64,000 nt of DNA, taken from NCBI GenBank assembly GCA_927910745.1, contig CAKMNX010000025.1:1-64000 (forward strand), given 5' to 3'. Position 1 is the stretch's first letter; each line of letters begins with the position of its first letter. A model generated the notes under the pieces. It worked only from the letters and a program-made list of their open reading frames with translations, had not been told where the DNA came from and did not search any database. The translations under genes were made by a program, and so were the position numbers. The stretch comes from an uncultured Candidatus Saccharibacteria bacterium (GTDB lineage Bacteria > Patescibacteriota > Saccharimonadia > Saccharimonadales > Saccharimonadaceae). Positions 34,519 through 44,027 of this stretch are shown here, piece after piece.

Positions 34519-35352
34519 ATGGATTGGCTGCATATTATTATTCTTGGTATTGTCGAGGGGATTACTGAGTTTTTGCCCATCTCGAGTACGGGCCACTTGA
34601 TGCTGGCAGAGAAGTTGCTAGGCTACTCGGTGAGCGACCCTGGGCTTGTCGCCTTTACAGCGGTGGTGCAGATTGGGGCGATTGCTGCGGCAATTGTCTA
34701 TTTCTGGCAGGACATTTGGCGCATTGCCTCGGCATGGTGTGCTGGCGTGGTGAACCCGCGAGCGCGGACGTTTCACTACCGAATGGGGTGGTATGTCATC
34801 ATTGGTTCACTGCCGATTGCAGTGGTGGGGCTGCTCCTGAAGGATACGATCGAGACGGTGCTACGTGGCCTGTGGTTTGTCGCGGCTGGGCTGATGATTT
34901 GGAGTATTGTCCTGTTTTTGGCCGACCGCCGGGGACGTGAGACACGCCATGAGCGCAACCTCACCTGGCGCGATGCTATGGCAATGGGCCTGATGCAGTG
35001 CTTGTCACTCATTCCGGGGGTGTCGCGCTCAGGGGCGACTATTGCCTCGGGGTTGTTCCGCGATATCGACCGCACCACTGCCACACGGATGAGCTTCTTC
35101 CTAGGGATTCCGGCATTGATGGCAGCTGGTGGGTTGGAAGCCATCACACAGTCGCACCAGATTGGCCGCTTGATTGGCTGGCCACAGATGATACTGGGGA
35201 TTATCATATCCTTCGTGGTGGGGTATGTGGCGATCTCGTGGCTGCTGCGCTTTGTTTCGAGTAACTCATTTGATAAGTTTGTCGGCTATCGCTTGGCGCT
35301 TGGCACGCTGCTCATCATCCTACTCGCGGTAGGCGCGTTGGCACCAGTGTAA
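34519..35352 (+). CDS. uppP: Undecaprenyl-diphosphatase
   Basis: Integral membrane phosphatase of the BacA/UppP family (277 residues) that regenerates the C55 monophosphate carrier of cell-wall synthesis, working with uppS at 20284. The signature EGITEFLPISSTGHL stands at residues 10-24 and the second motif PGVSRSGATIASGL near the middle. Seven to eight membrane helices are visible. AAGGAAC lies ahead of the ATG and TATACT further up. It is a single gene. Confidence 0.95.
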   Translation: MDWLHIIILGIVEGITEFLPISSTGHLMLAEKLLGYSVSDPGLVAFTAVVQIGAIAAAIVYFWQDIWRIASAWCAGVVNPRARTFHYRMGWYVIIGSLPIAVVGLLLKDTIETVLRGLWFVAAGLMIWSIVLFLADRRGRETRHERNLTWRDAMAMGLMQCLSLIPGVSRSGATIASGLFRDIDRTTATRMSFFLGIPALMAAGGLEAITQSHQIGRLIGWPQMILGIIISFVVGYVAISWLLRFVSSNSFDKFVGYRLALGTLLIILLAVGALAPV

Positions 35353-35513
35353 TTTCTCCGTAGCTTGTTTTTATACTTGCCTCACCCGGATAAAGTAGTG
35401 GGGAGTGATAGTTTACACGCAAGAATATTTTTTCGACCCAGCCTTGTTCTGAAGCGTGAGAAAAAACTCCACGATCGTTATTCACCTAGTTTGCTCTCGC
35501 TGGGTGATTGCGG

Positions 35514-35519
35514 TATAAT
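35514..35519 (+). promoter_or_regulatory. -10 element of the ABC exporter operon
   Basis: TATAAT followed by a leader of about 25-30 bases with GGAGG (35543-35547) just before the ATG at 35552. Confidence 0.5.
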
Positions 35520-35551
35520 TGCTATTAACATTAGCAGCTTATGGAGGCGCA

Positions 35552-36396
35552 ATGATCGAAATAAAAAACATTACCAAAAGTCTACGGCAAGAAGAAAAAG
35601 TACTTTCACCGCCCTCAAGGACGTAAGTCTTGCAATTGAGGAGGGGTCGAGCGTGGCAGTGCTGGGCAAGTCGGGCTCGGGCAAGTCCACGCTGATGCAT
35701 GCCATCTCTGGCCTGGATAAGCCGCAGCAGGGTGAGGTGATCATCAACGGTGAGGATATCTTGCGGCTCAAGCGCAAGGCGACCGACCGCTTTCGAGCGC
35801 GGACGATGGGTTTCATTTTCCAGAGTTTCTTTGTGGAGGGCGGCGAGAGCTGCTATGACAATGTGAGTCTGTCGCTCGAGACCGCAGGTGTGCCGCGCAG
35901 TCAGCGCAAGCGGCGTATCGTGGCGGCACTCGAGGCAGTTGGTCTAGAGGACAAGATCAAAGCGCGGGCTAAGGACCTTAGTGGTGGGCAAAAGCAGCGC
36001 CTAGCGATCGCTCGGGCAATTGCTGCCGAGCCGCAGATTCTCTTTGCCGACGAGCCAACGGGCAACCTCGACTCAGCAACCTCTGCGGTGGTGGAAGACT
36101 TGCTCTTCAATTACGCTAAGGAGCATGGTGCCACGCTCATCATCGTCACACACGACGAGGATCTCGCACAGCGCTGCCAGCGTATTATTCGTATCAAAGA
36201 TGGGGTGATTGACCACGACAGCGCTATGGATGATAAGGCGACAGCTTCTCCCAAGGCTAAAAAAGCGCCAACTCGTCGCTCAGCCAAAGCCACAGCACCC
36301 GCCACGCAGCCCAAGAAAACGGCGAAAAAAGCCGCAAGTGCTACTGCAAAAGCTAAATCTACAACCACCAAGCCAACACCAAGGAGGGCAGACTAA
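35552..36396 (+). CDS. ABC transporter ATPase (MacB/LolD type) with a Lys/Ala-rich tail; frame disturbed near the start
   Basis: The ATG at 35552 with GGAGG ahead opens [10 protein letters not shown], the usual start of this ATPase family, but the frame then breaks between 35580 and 35600. Removing one T at 35581-35583 and one A in the following A-run restores the family A-loop (KSYGKKK) before [10 protein letters not shown]. Then come Walker [10 protein letters not shown], signature LSGGQKQR and Walker [13 protein letters not shown]. The last ~55 residues form a histone-H1-like tail (repeats of KKA, KAT, AK). It partners the permease that starts 2 bases after its stop. Confidence 0.88.
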
Positions 36397-36398
36397 TC

Positions 36399-37754
36399 AT
36401 GAAGACGACCGATATCATTCGCCGCGCTGGCCGCAACCTGCGCCGCGCCAAGATGCGTACCTTGCTTACCAGTATCGCTATCGCGGTGGGCGGCTTCGCC
36501 ATTATGGCGAGCTTGATGGCGGGCGAGGGTGCACGCCAGTATATTGACCGGCTGATTAGTAGTAATATTGATGCCAAGGCAGTGTTTGTCGTCAAAGATA
36601 AGCGACTCATCGGCGCACAATCGGGCCAGCAGGCTGACCTGCGTGAGTATAATCCTGATAGTATCAACCGCTATGGTAATGATTATAAAGCCCTGACCCA
36701 AAAAGACATCGACAAGCTTACGGCGCGTACTGACCTCGAGAAAGTGAGGCCAGTCTATCAGCTCCAGCCCAAATATGTAAGCTTTGCAGCCAAGAAAAAC
36801 AAGAAATACAGCAGTGATGTGAGCGTCTTTGATGGTGCTCTCGCGGCCGAAGTCGTGGCGGGTAAGCAGCTGGGCAAGGGTACTGAGCTCGCGGCTGGCG
36901 AAGCCGTTATACCTGAGAGCTATGCCGAGACGCTCGGGCAATCGCCTGCTCAAATGGTGGGTAAGCAGCTGACTGTCACAGTGGTGCAGACGCCGCAGAA
37001 GATTGACGAAGCAACGCTTGGCCAGGTCTTTGCTGAGAAGGGGCAGGCTGGGGTGAATGAATTGATCAATGGCAAGGAGCTGCACAAGACCTTTACTATT
37101 GCGGCTGTGACACGCAAATCGGCCGACCAAACCCAAGCAATGCGTGGCATTGGTATTAATGCTAAGGTAGCTCGCGAGCTGAGCGACTACAGTACCAAGG
37201 GCACGAGCCAATACCAAAAGTACATGTCTGCCACCGCGGTTGCCAAGCAGGATGCTGAGGCTGCCAAGAAATCCCTCGAGCACGATGGTTACGCTGTAGC
37301 CACTGCCAAAGATCTGCAGCAGACACTCTTTCGCTTTGTTGATATCTTACAGGCGATTGTGCTGTGCTTTGGTGCGCTGGCGCTAATAGTGAGTATTTTT
37401 GGCATCGTCAACACGCAGTACATCTCGGTGCTGGAGCGGACACAGCAGATTGGCCTGATGAAGGCGCTGGGAGCAAGCCGGCGTGATATTGGCCGTTTGT
37501 TCCGCTACGAGGCTGCCTGGGTTGGCCTGCTGGGCGGTGCGCTGGGTGTGCTGGGTGCATGGGGTGCTGGCGTGGCACTCAACCCGGTTATCTCAGAGAA
37601 GCTCCACTTTGGTGATCATAAACTTCTCGTCTTTGTACCAGAGCATGCTGCTGCGGTAGTGGTTGGCCTGATGCTGGTAGCGATCATTGCTGGCTGGCTG
37701 CCAAGCCGCAAGGCTGCGAAGCTTGACCCAATCGAAGCGCTGCGTACCGAGTAA
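36399..37754 (+). CDS. MacB/FtsX-type ABC transporter permease
   Basis: The membrane subunit (451 residues) pairs with the ATPase at 35552. Topology is typical: one N-terminal helix (about residues 22-42), a large extracytoplasmic domain (about 45-300), then three C-terminal helices with the conserved IGLMKALGASRRDIGRLF coupling segment between the first and second, and the family ending KLDPIEALRTE. Such pairs export peptides or lipoproteins or act as mechanotransducers. The substrate is unknown. A terminator follows. Confidence 0.9.
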   Translation: MKTTDIIRRAGRNLRRAKMRTLLTSIAIAVGGFAIMASLMAGEGARQYIDRLISSNIDAKAVFVVKDKRLIGAQSGQQADLREYNPDSINRYGNDYKALTQKDIDKLTARTDLEKVRPVYQLQPKYVSFAAKKNKKYSSDVSVFDGALAAEVVAGKQLGKGTELAAGEAVIPESYAETLGQSPAQMVGKQLTVTVVQTPQKIDEATLGQVFAEKGQAGVNELINGKELHKTFTIAAVTRKSADQTQAMRGIGINAKVARELSDYSTKGTSQYQKYMSATAVAKQDAEAAKKSLEHDGYAVATAKDLQQTLFRFVDILQAIVLCFGALALIVSIFGIVNTQYISVLERTQQIGLMKALGASRRDIGRLFRYEAAWVGLLGGALGVLGAWGAGVALNPVISEKLHFGDHKLLVFVPEHAAAVVVGLMLVAIIAGWLPSRKAAKLDPIEALRTE

Positions 37755-37770
37755 TCTAGATAGATACAAA

Positions 37771-37817
37771 GAGCCAAAACCCGCTGCGCGAGGGTAAGCA
37801 AAGCGGGTTTTTTGGCT
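37771..37817 (+). terminator. Terminator after the permease gene
   Basis: AAACCCGCT (37777-37785) pairs with AGCGGGTTT (37802-37810), followed by TTT; the outer bases AGCC and GGCT extend the stem. Confidence 0.85.
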
Positions 37818-37970
37818 AGTTAAGAGTACTACTACTGTACACCTAACAGGGGTAGAGCGAGAGAAGAGACCTAAAGACAGCTGAGACTTGAAGGCAGAGT
37901 GGCTTGCGCTCTTTAATTTTATAACGCTTGTGCTATAATTGGGCAAAAGGGTATAAATAGGGGTATAGCT

Positions 37971-39490
37971 ATGAATGAACACCGCAAAAATTTGCAAGCC
38001 GTTCGCTTGTATTTGGCTTGTTTGGGATATTATTAATTATCATTATATTGCTTTGGTGGTGGTGGCCATGGGGCTACAATAGTAGCTTCAAGGGTGTGCG
38101 GCCAGACCAAGTGAGCTTGCGCCAGCGCGATGGGAAGATCCAGTGGCAATTTATGAATGGCGCGTGGCAAGATATTGCCTCGGTCGAGGACCTGCGTGGG
38201 GCAAAAGGCGAGCAAGGTGCACGCGGCGAGGCCGGAGCGAGCGGCGCACGAGGTGCAGATGGCACCAATGGCCGTGATGGCGCAGACGGTGCACGCGGCC
38301 GCGATGGTGCTACTGGTGCAACTGGCAAAAATGGCGCAAATGGTGCCAATGGCGTCAATGGTAAGGACGGGGCAAACGGAGCCAACGGCAAAGATGGTGC
38401 ATCGGCCGCTAAGGGCGACAAGGGCGAAAAAGGTGACAAAGGCGAGCCCGGCAAAGATGGTAAAGACGGCAAAAATGGTGAAAAAGGCGAGAAGGGCGAT
38501 GCTGGCCCGAAAGGTGACACAGGTGCCAAAGGCGAGCAGGGCACACCTGGCACACCTGGCGCACAAGGAGAAAAAGGCGTACCCGGCCCAAAGGGTGACC
38601 AAGGAGACACTGGGCCGCAAGGGCAACCAGGCCAGCCCGGTCCACAAGGTCCGCAGGGTCAAACTGGCCCAGCAGGTGCCGATGGCCGAACAATCGAGCT
38701 CCAGAAGGGTACGCTCTACATCCAGTGGCGCTACACTGGCGAAACAGCCTGGCAAAACCTCATCGCCTACACCGACCTCAAGGGTGAGAAGGGTGATCCC
38801 GGCCAGCCCGGCCCACAAGGTGCCCAAGGTATCCAGGGGCAGCAAGGTGCTACTGGACCCAAAGGCCAGGATGGCACCAACGCAACGATTAATGTTACCA
38901 ACAGCACTCAGCCATGCTCACCAAATATGACTGTCACAGGCAACGGCACATCGCAGCTCGGCCTTACCTTTGCGGGTAGCACGGTGCCGGCGGGTGGCAC
39001 GGTTGGCCAAATATTGTCGAAGAAGTCGGCCGCAAACTGCGACATGGAATGGAAGAGCCTCCCTCAGATGACCATCTTTACGGCAACGCTTGGCAATGGC
39101 AATGGCGGCGTTACGGCTGCGACAATTGCCAAGGATACCTTTGCGCCAGTGCCGCTCAAGACCGTCGTAACAAACAACGGTGGCGGGTCGTGGGATGCCG
39201 GGAGTAAATCGTACATTGCACCAAGTGATGGTGTGTACTTGATCCAATCGCGGATTCGCTTGAACGATACATCGTCACCCCGCGGTGTGTACCAGGCTGT
39301 CAACGACACAGCCCGCGACACTCCAGAGGGTGTGTGGAGCAACAACCAACAGGGCTACCGCTTTACCATGCCATACACTCGCCTGATGCGGGTAACGGCC
39401 GGGACACCGCTCAAGCTTGTCGTCTACTCGGCTGGCCAAGACGCGAATATCACCGATGCAAGCCTCAGCATCGTCAAGATATCAGACTAA
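37971..39490 (+). CDS. Collagen-like surface protein with a C1q/TNF-like head; frame broken near the start
   Basis: The ATG at 37971 opens [16 protein letters not shown], then one base (a T, near 38013) is missing before the hydrophobic helix [18 protein letters not shown]; the repaired product is 506 residues. After a short beta-like module comes a Gly-X-Y collagen stretch of about 55 triplets (38198 on) with a single break (AAK), then a second copy of the module and about 11 more triplets. The C-terminal ~190 residues look like a C1q-like trimeric head ([23 protein letters not shown]). The layout predicts a membrane-anchored, trimeric external stalk. TATAAT stands at 37934-37939. Confidence 0.82.
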
Positions 39491-39516
39491 ACTAGTCAGC
39501 CTACTATCAACCCCTA

Positions 39517-39543
39517 CAGAACCAGCTATCATGGCTGGTTCTG
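39517..39543. terminator. Hairpin after the collagen-like gene
   Basis: CAGAACCAGC (39517-39526) pairs with GCTGGTTCTG (39534-39543). It lacks a long T-run. The remaining gap up to 39720 shows no gene. Confidence 0.5.
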
Positions 39544-39721
39544 TGCTTAGATAAATAGCCAGGAATACCAGCCGATAGTACGCTTGCGAGCAAGGGGGGT
39601 GAGGCCAAAAAATAGGAGGCAAGCTGGCAGGGAATGGTGCCCAATGATACCCTGACTGGGCGGGTGGAGCACCCGGAAGTTTTATCGAACAAATTGCCAT
39701 TACGCTTGGCGTGGTATCTGA

Positions 39722-39727
39722 TATAAT
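39722..39727 (+). promoter_or_regulatory. -10 element of the predicted leaderless serS mRNA
   Basis: TATAAT ends 6 bases before the serS ATG at 39734; no ribosome-binding site is present. Confidence 0.6.
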
Positions 39728-39733
39728 ATAGTT

Positions 39734-40978
39734 ATGTTAGATATTCGTTATATTCGCGCGCATGCCGACGAAGTGCAGGTAGCAGCGCGCCATAAGGGCT
39801 ATGAGGTGTCCATCGCTAAGCTTCTTGCGTGCGACGATCAGCGCCGGGAGCTCCAGCAGCGGGTGGATGCTGTGCGCACCACGCGCAACGAGACGGCCGC
39901 TCAAATGAAGGGCGGCAAACCCAGCCAAGAGCTCATCGCTACAGGCAAGGCACTCAAAGCCGAGCTCGCCACACTAGAGGAAGAGCTGCGCACCATAGAG
40001 AACAACTTTTTTACTCAGCTTGAGGCAGTGCCAAATATCACCCTGCCAGACGTCCCACTGGGCGGCGAGGCAGACAGTGTGGAGATCAAGCAGTGGGGCA
40101 AGCGGTGTGAGTCGGCGCAAGATCACCTCGACTTTGCTAGGAGCCGGGGCTGGCTCGACTTTGAGCGCGGTGCTAAGGTGGCTGGCACAAAGTTTTACTA
40201 TGTGCTGGGCGACCTCATGCTGCTCGAGAATGCCATCTACCAATATGCCCTCAATTTCCTCGTGAGTAAAGGCTTCCGCCCCATGACGGTGCCGCACATG
40301 GTGAGTGGCCGCGTGGCGCGTGGTTCGGGCTTTGCACCCAAGAGCGATAAGGAGAGTAACGAGTACTTCATCGAGGGCGAAGACACCATGCTCATTGGCA
40401 CAGCCGAGGCCCCGCTGACGGGCTTCCATGCCGATGAGATCCTAAGTGAGAAGGACTTGCCGCTCCTCTACGCTGGCTACAGCCCCTGCTATCGCAAAGA
40501 GGCTGGCGCTGCCGGGAAGTTTAGCCGCGGGCTCTTCCGGGTGCATCAATTCAACAAACTCGAAATGTATATCTACTGCCTGCCCGAGCAGTCGGCTCAG
40601 ATGCACGAGAAAATCCTCGCGCTGGAGGAGGAGATTTGGCAAAGTCTGGGCGTGCCATACCACGTGGTGAATATCGCGGCGGGAGACCTGGGTGCGCCAG
40701 CTGCCAAGAAGTATGACATCGAGTATTGGTCGCCCGTTGATGGCGCCTACCGCGAGCTCACCAGCTGCAGCAACTGCACTGACTTCCAAGCCCGCAACCT
40801 CGGTATCCGCGTCCGCCGGGCCGATGGCTCGCTCCAGGTGGTGCATACCCTCAATGGTACCGCAGTGAGCTTGGCTCGCGCACTCGTAGCGATTATCGAG
40901 AATTATCAAACAACTGATGGCCAGCTCCGCGTGCCAACGGTGCTGCAGCCATATCTGAACAACAGGGAGGTACTCTAG
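39734..40978 (+). CDS. serS: Seryl-tRNA synthetase
   Basis: Class II synthetase for tRNA-Ser (414 residues). The N-terminal long coiled arm (about residues 25-110) binds the tRNA variable arm. Core motifs: GTAEAPLTGFHADEIL, motif 2 YRKEAGAAGKFSRGLFRVHQ, the ELTSCSNCTDFQARNLGIR segment and motif 3 LNGTAVSLARALVAIIENYQ. It is the first gene of an operon with pyrD, whose ATG follows the TAG directly. Confidence 0.97.
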   Translation: MLDIRYIRAHADEVQVAARHKGYEVSIAKLLACDDQRRELQQRVDAVRTTRNETAAQMKGGKPSQELIATGKALKAELATLEEELRTIENNFFTQLEAVPNITLPDVPLGGEADSVEIKQWGKRCESAQDHLDFARSRGWLDFERGAKVAGTKFYYVLGDLMLLENAIYQYALNFLVSKGFRPMTVPHMVSGRVARGSGFAPKSDKESNEYFIEGEDTMLIGTAEAPLTGFHADEILSEKDLPLLYAGYSPCYRKEAGAAGKFSRGLFRVHQFNKLEMYIYCLPEQSAQMHEKILALEEEIWQSLGVPYHVVNIAAGDLGAPAAKKYDIEYWSPVDGAYRELTSCSNCTDFQARNLGIRVRRADGSLQVVHTLNGTAVSLARALVAIIENYQTTDGQLRVPTVLQPYLNNREVL

Positions 40979-42106
40979 ATGGGGCGCACAATCAGAAAAA
41001 TGAGTCGCAAGGGCTATGCCAAAGTTGCTAAGCCGCTTCTCTTCCGGCGGCAGCCCGATGCAGCGCACCAGTCGATGCTCTGGACGGCGCGGGCACTGCA
41101 TGCCATCCGGGGTGAGCAGCTCCTTAGCGGCTGGCGCTATAAGAACCCTCGCCTCGAGCAGACTATTCTTGGCCTCAACTTTGTTAATCCCATCGGCCTG
41201 TCTGCTGGACTGGATAAAGATTTTGATCTGCCCCCTGTGGCAAAGAAAATTGGTTGCGGCTTTGAGATTGGTGGCTCGGTAACAGCCGTGCCTTGTGAGG
41301 GTAACCCCAAGCCGTGGTTTCGTCGCTTGGCTAGTGAGCAGTCGATCGTCGTCAATGTTGGCCTGGCCAATCGCGGCGTCGCCAAGGCGATCGAGCAGAT
41401 CCGCGGCTACTCACCACGGGTCTGGCGCGACTTTCCGCTCAGCGTATCCGTAGCCAAGACGAACAGCCCCAAGCAAGTCCGCCCCAAGCAAGCAATTGCC
41501 GACTACTGCGACAGCCTTCGCCAGCTTGAAGCAGCTGGTTGTGCACCACTGTACGAGATTAACATCTCCTGCCCTAATGCCTATGGTGGCGAGCCCTTCA
41601 CGACGCCCGCTCGCCTCAAGAAGCTCCTCACTGCGGTGGATGAGCTAGAGCTCTCGCGCCCCGTCTTTATCAAAATGCCAACAGATAAGACGTGGACGCA
41701 GTTTGCCAAACTACTCTCTATTATCGATAAGCATAATGTCGCGGGCCTGACGATCGGCAACCTCGTCAAAGATCGCAGCAAGCTCACTGACCCAAGTGTC
41801 TTGCCTGACGATACTCCCGGTAGCCTTAGTGGCCGGCCAGCTCAGGCCATTACCACGCGGCTTATCCACAAGACGTATGCACTGTATGGTGACCGCTTTG
41901 TCATCATTGGTGTGGGCGGCGTCTTTACGGCGGAGGATGCATACGAGAAGATTCGGGCTGGCGCGAGCCTCGTCGCGCTGGTGACGGCGCTGATGTTTGA
42001 AGGACCACAGGTCGTGGGCGATATCAACGAAGGCTTGGTGGAGCTGCTCGACCGAGACGACTACGTCTCTATTAGTGAAGCAATTGGTGCGGCGCACCGC
42101 AAGTAG
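40979..42106 (+). CDS. pyrD: Dihydroorotate dehydrogenase
   Basis: FMN enzyme oxidising dihydroorotate to orotate in pyrimidine synthesis (375 residues). NPIGLSAGLDKD and the C-terminal FMN-phosphate region VIIGVGGVFTAEDAYEKIRAGA are like the membrane-linked class 2. The active-site loop, however, reads NISCPN with Cys198, where class 2 enzymes have Ser and class 1 enzymes Cys. No other pyrimidine gene is in the window. It may serve salvage of host-derived dihydroorotate, or reduce a quinone, or have a different substrate. It is coupled to serS and followed 8 bases later by an unknown gene. Confidence 0.85.
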   Translation: MGRTIRKMSRKGYAKVAKPLLFRRQPDAAHQSMLWTARALHAIRGEQLLSGWRYKNPRLEQTILGLNFVNPIGLSAGLDKDFDLPPVAKKIGCGFEIGGSVTAVPCEGNPKPWFRRLASEQSIVVNVGLANRGVAKAIEQIRGYSPRVWRDFPLSVSVAKTNSPKQVRPKQAIADYCDSLRQLEAAGCAPLYEINISCPNAYGGEPFTTPARLKKLLTAVDELELSRPVFIKMPTDKTWTQFAKLLSIIDKHNVAGLTIGNLVKDRSKLTDPSVLPDDTPGSLSGRPAQAITTRLIHKTYALYGDRFVIIGVGGVFTAEDAYEKIRAGASLVALVTALMFEGPQVVGDINEGLVELLDRDDYVSISEAIGAAHRK

Positions 42107-42114
42107 GGGAGCCA

Positions 42115-42692
42115 GTGGCGTCCGAAGCAAACGGCCCACGCGTTGAGCATTTCGCTTCTCCCATGCAGTACGCAGCAGCGTGGTTTGGCCAAGCGGTGGT
42201 GCGGCACATTACTGGTGCAGCGTTTGCCCGCGCTGCGCAGTGGGAGGCAGTAGAAACTCATGTCCTTCCTGCGCGGCAGCATAATAGGCCTGCAGTAGAG
42301 TACCGAGCTGCCCAATATGTTGGTACATATGCGAGGGAAGATTACCCGCTCCGCGACACAACACTGATCGTTTCTGGCTATGTTGACCGCACAGCCGACC
42401 GCTGTGTGGGCGGCCAAGCGGTTGACGTGTATCGGCTAACGGGCCAAACAAGCGCCTACCGCCTCATGATCGATCGCCAGACGGCGCAGCCATATGTGGC
42501 GATCTTGCCCCAGCTCAGCTTGATGACCTGTCGACCGAGCCACAGGCTGGGGCTGTGCGCAGCTTCGTTCCAGTCGATAGTCTACGACGGGTTGGCCGCC
42601 TGATAGAAGCGCTCAATAGCCTTGCAGCACACACCGTTGAGGTAGAGGCGAAGTACCAGACATTGCTGCGCTACCGCAATCAGCAAACGTAA
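42115..42692 (+). CDS. Unknown protein in the serS-pyrD operon, broken by a one-base deletion
   Basis: From a GTG at 42115 the frame codes for a soluble protein. Read literally it ends at 42603 with an unlikely tail. Adding one base near 42500 gives DLAPAQLDDLSTEPQAGAV...LRYRNQQT up to the TAA 42690-42692, which has good codon use, for 192 residues. Not recognised. It has a beta-like middle (TTLIVSGYVDR..DVYRLTGQT) and a helical end. Its position 8 bases after pyrD means co-transcription. Confidence 0.6.
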
Positions 42693-42786
42693 AGTAGCGT
42701 AGCGACACAGCTCGGCTCACAGCCATTTGACATTACTCACAATATACTGCACTATAGGACGAAAGCATTGCAACAAAGGAGCAAGA

Positions 42787-43421
42787 ATGAACGAAAAACA
42801 GCCACCAGCAAACGGAGAGCGGCAAGACCCGTCAAAATTGGCAGACCGGCTGCAAGAAAAGCTCAGCCGTATCTTAACAGAAAGACCCTTCGAGTATGCA
42901 TGGTGGAGGCAGAGTGCTTTGCAGGAGCGTCGTATCCAAACCAACCCAGAGCTCAGCAAAGATGGTGAAACCAACGCCACCGAGCGTACGATATTCTTGA
43001 CAGGCCCCGAGGGCGAGTATATAGCGGTATTTGGCGTTGTGCCCTATAGTCTACCAGTTGTTTGGGGCCCGACTGTCGCTATTATGGCGCCTGATAGTAA
43101 TGATTGGGTGGTGTATCGCTGTGGGGCGGATGCCAACGATAAATGGCAGGTCGTGCGCATCCACGGCACAGGCACCGAGCAGTACGACGGTGGAGAAGAA
43201 TACACCTTATTCCAACCCACAGAGGGTGAGCATCCCTCGCACAAGAATGCCGACGCACAAGAGCTGAGAGGCCTGATGAAGTTGATAGATACATCACACT
43301 GCCACACAGGACACCACCTAAGAGCAAAGAGACTGAAGCCTTGCTCGACCAGATTAAAAAGCTGCGCGAAGAGGTAGCCTATCAGCTAAGCTCGCTAGCC
43401 AAACGTCTCTACCTGCGCTGA
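42787..43421 (+). CDS. Unknown protein with a C-terminal coiled coil, broken by a one-base deletion
   Basis: The ATG at 42787 with AAAGGAGCAAG ahead. Read literally the frame ends at 43377 in a basic, unlikely tail. One added base between 43286 and 43311 gives the continuation TPPKSKETEALLDQIKKL...LAKRLYLR, a clear coiled coil, to the TGA at 43419-43421 (211 residues). The N-terminal half has Trp- and Pro-containing beta-like strands (EYIAVFGVVPYSLPVVWG, DWVVYRCGADANDKWQVV). No signal peptide and no family are recognised. Confidence 0.6.
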
Positions 43422-43502
43422 TAATTTGCCCATAACAACCCCTGTTTTCTCCTCAACCATGCTATACTATAAGCACAAGTTGCTAACACGAAAGGGGTCA
43501 GC

Positions 43503-43892
43503 ATGATCGCAAACATCGACATTACCGGTATTGGCAAATACTCGCCAGACGAGCCAACCAAAAAATACATCCGCAAGAAGATCGGTGCGCTCGACCGCAT
43601 GGTGTCGCGCCACGCCCGCAAGACTGTGAGTGCTATGGTGCGCATCGAGGAGATCAATGGCGAGCATGGCAATAAGTATGAGGTAGAGGTGGTCATTACC
43701 GTGCCAGACCAAACCATCAAGGCCAAAGACTCCACACTCAACGTCCTGGCTGCTACCGACATCGTCGAGCGCAAACTGGCTGGCCAGCTGCGCAAATACA
43801 AGCAAAACCAGCTGCCGCACCTCGGTCGCCGTGGCCTTCTCGCTCGCTTCAAACGCAGCTTCGAGCGCGAGCAGGATCACCCTGCGGAGTAG
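43503..43892 (+). CDS. hpf: Ribosome hibernation promoting factor (HPF/RaiA family)
   Basis: Binds the decoding region of idle 30S subunits and blocks translation in stasis (129 residues, short type without the C-terminal dimerisation domain). The beta-alpha-beta-beta-beta-alpha layout is recognisable: an N-terminal strand DITGIGKYS, helix KYIRKKIGALDRMVSRHAR, strands with VRIEEING and YEVEVVITVP, and a C-terminal helix DIVERKLAGQLRKYKQNQ with a basic tail. It precedes secA, as in many Gram-positives, and is separated from it by one small gene. Confidence 0.92.
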   Translation: MIANIDITGIGKYSPDEPTKKYIRKKIGALDRMVSRHARKTVSAMVRIEEINGEHGNKYEVEVVITVPDQTIKAKDSTLNVLAATDIVERKLAGQLRKYKQNQLPHLGRRGLLARFKRSFEREQDHPAE

Positions 43893-43910
43893 ACAAAGCC
43901 TTCACTCACA

Positions 43911-43942
43911 AAAGACCAATGCTCCGGAGAGTGTTGGTCTTT
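43911..43942 (+). terminator. Terminator after hpf
   Basis: AAAGACCAA (43911-43919) pairs with TTGGTCTTT (43934-43942). Confidence 0.7.
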
Positions 43943-44014
43943 TGTTGTACCTCAACTTTAGAACCTACTATAAGAATGACCTTCCGCTGCAAATGTTTTG
44001 ATTAAAGTTTATAG

Positions 44015-44020
44015 TATAAT
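44015..44020 (+). promoter_or_regulatory. -10 element of a predicted leaderless mRNA
   Basis: TATAAT ends 7 bases before the ATG at 44028; no ribosome-binding site is present. Confidence 0.55.
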
Positions 44021-44027
44021 AATAAAT

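Noticed and set aside
38033..38845. Minus-strand frames rich in Pro, Leu and Cys
   Set aside because: They mirror the Gly-X-Y repeats of the collagen-like gene and have no expression signals.
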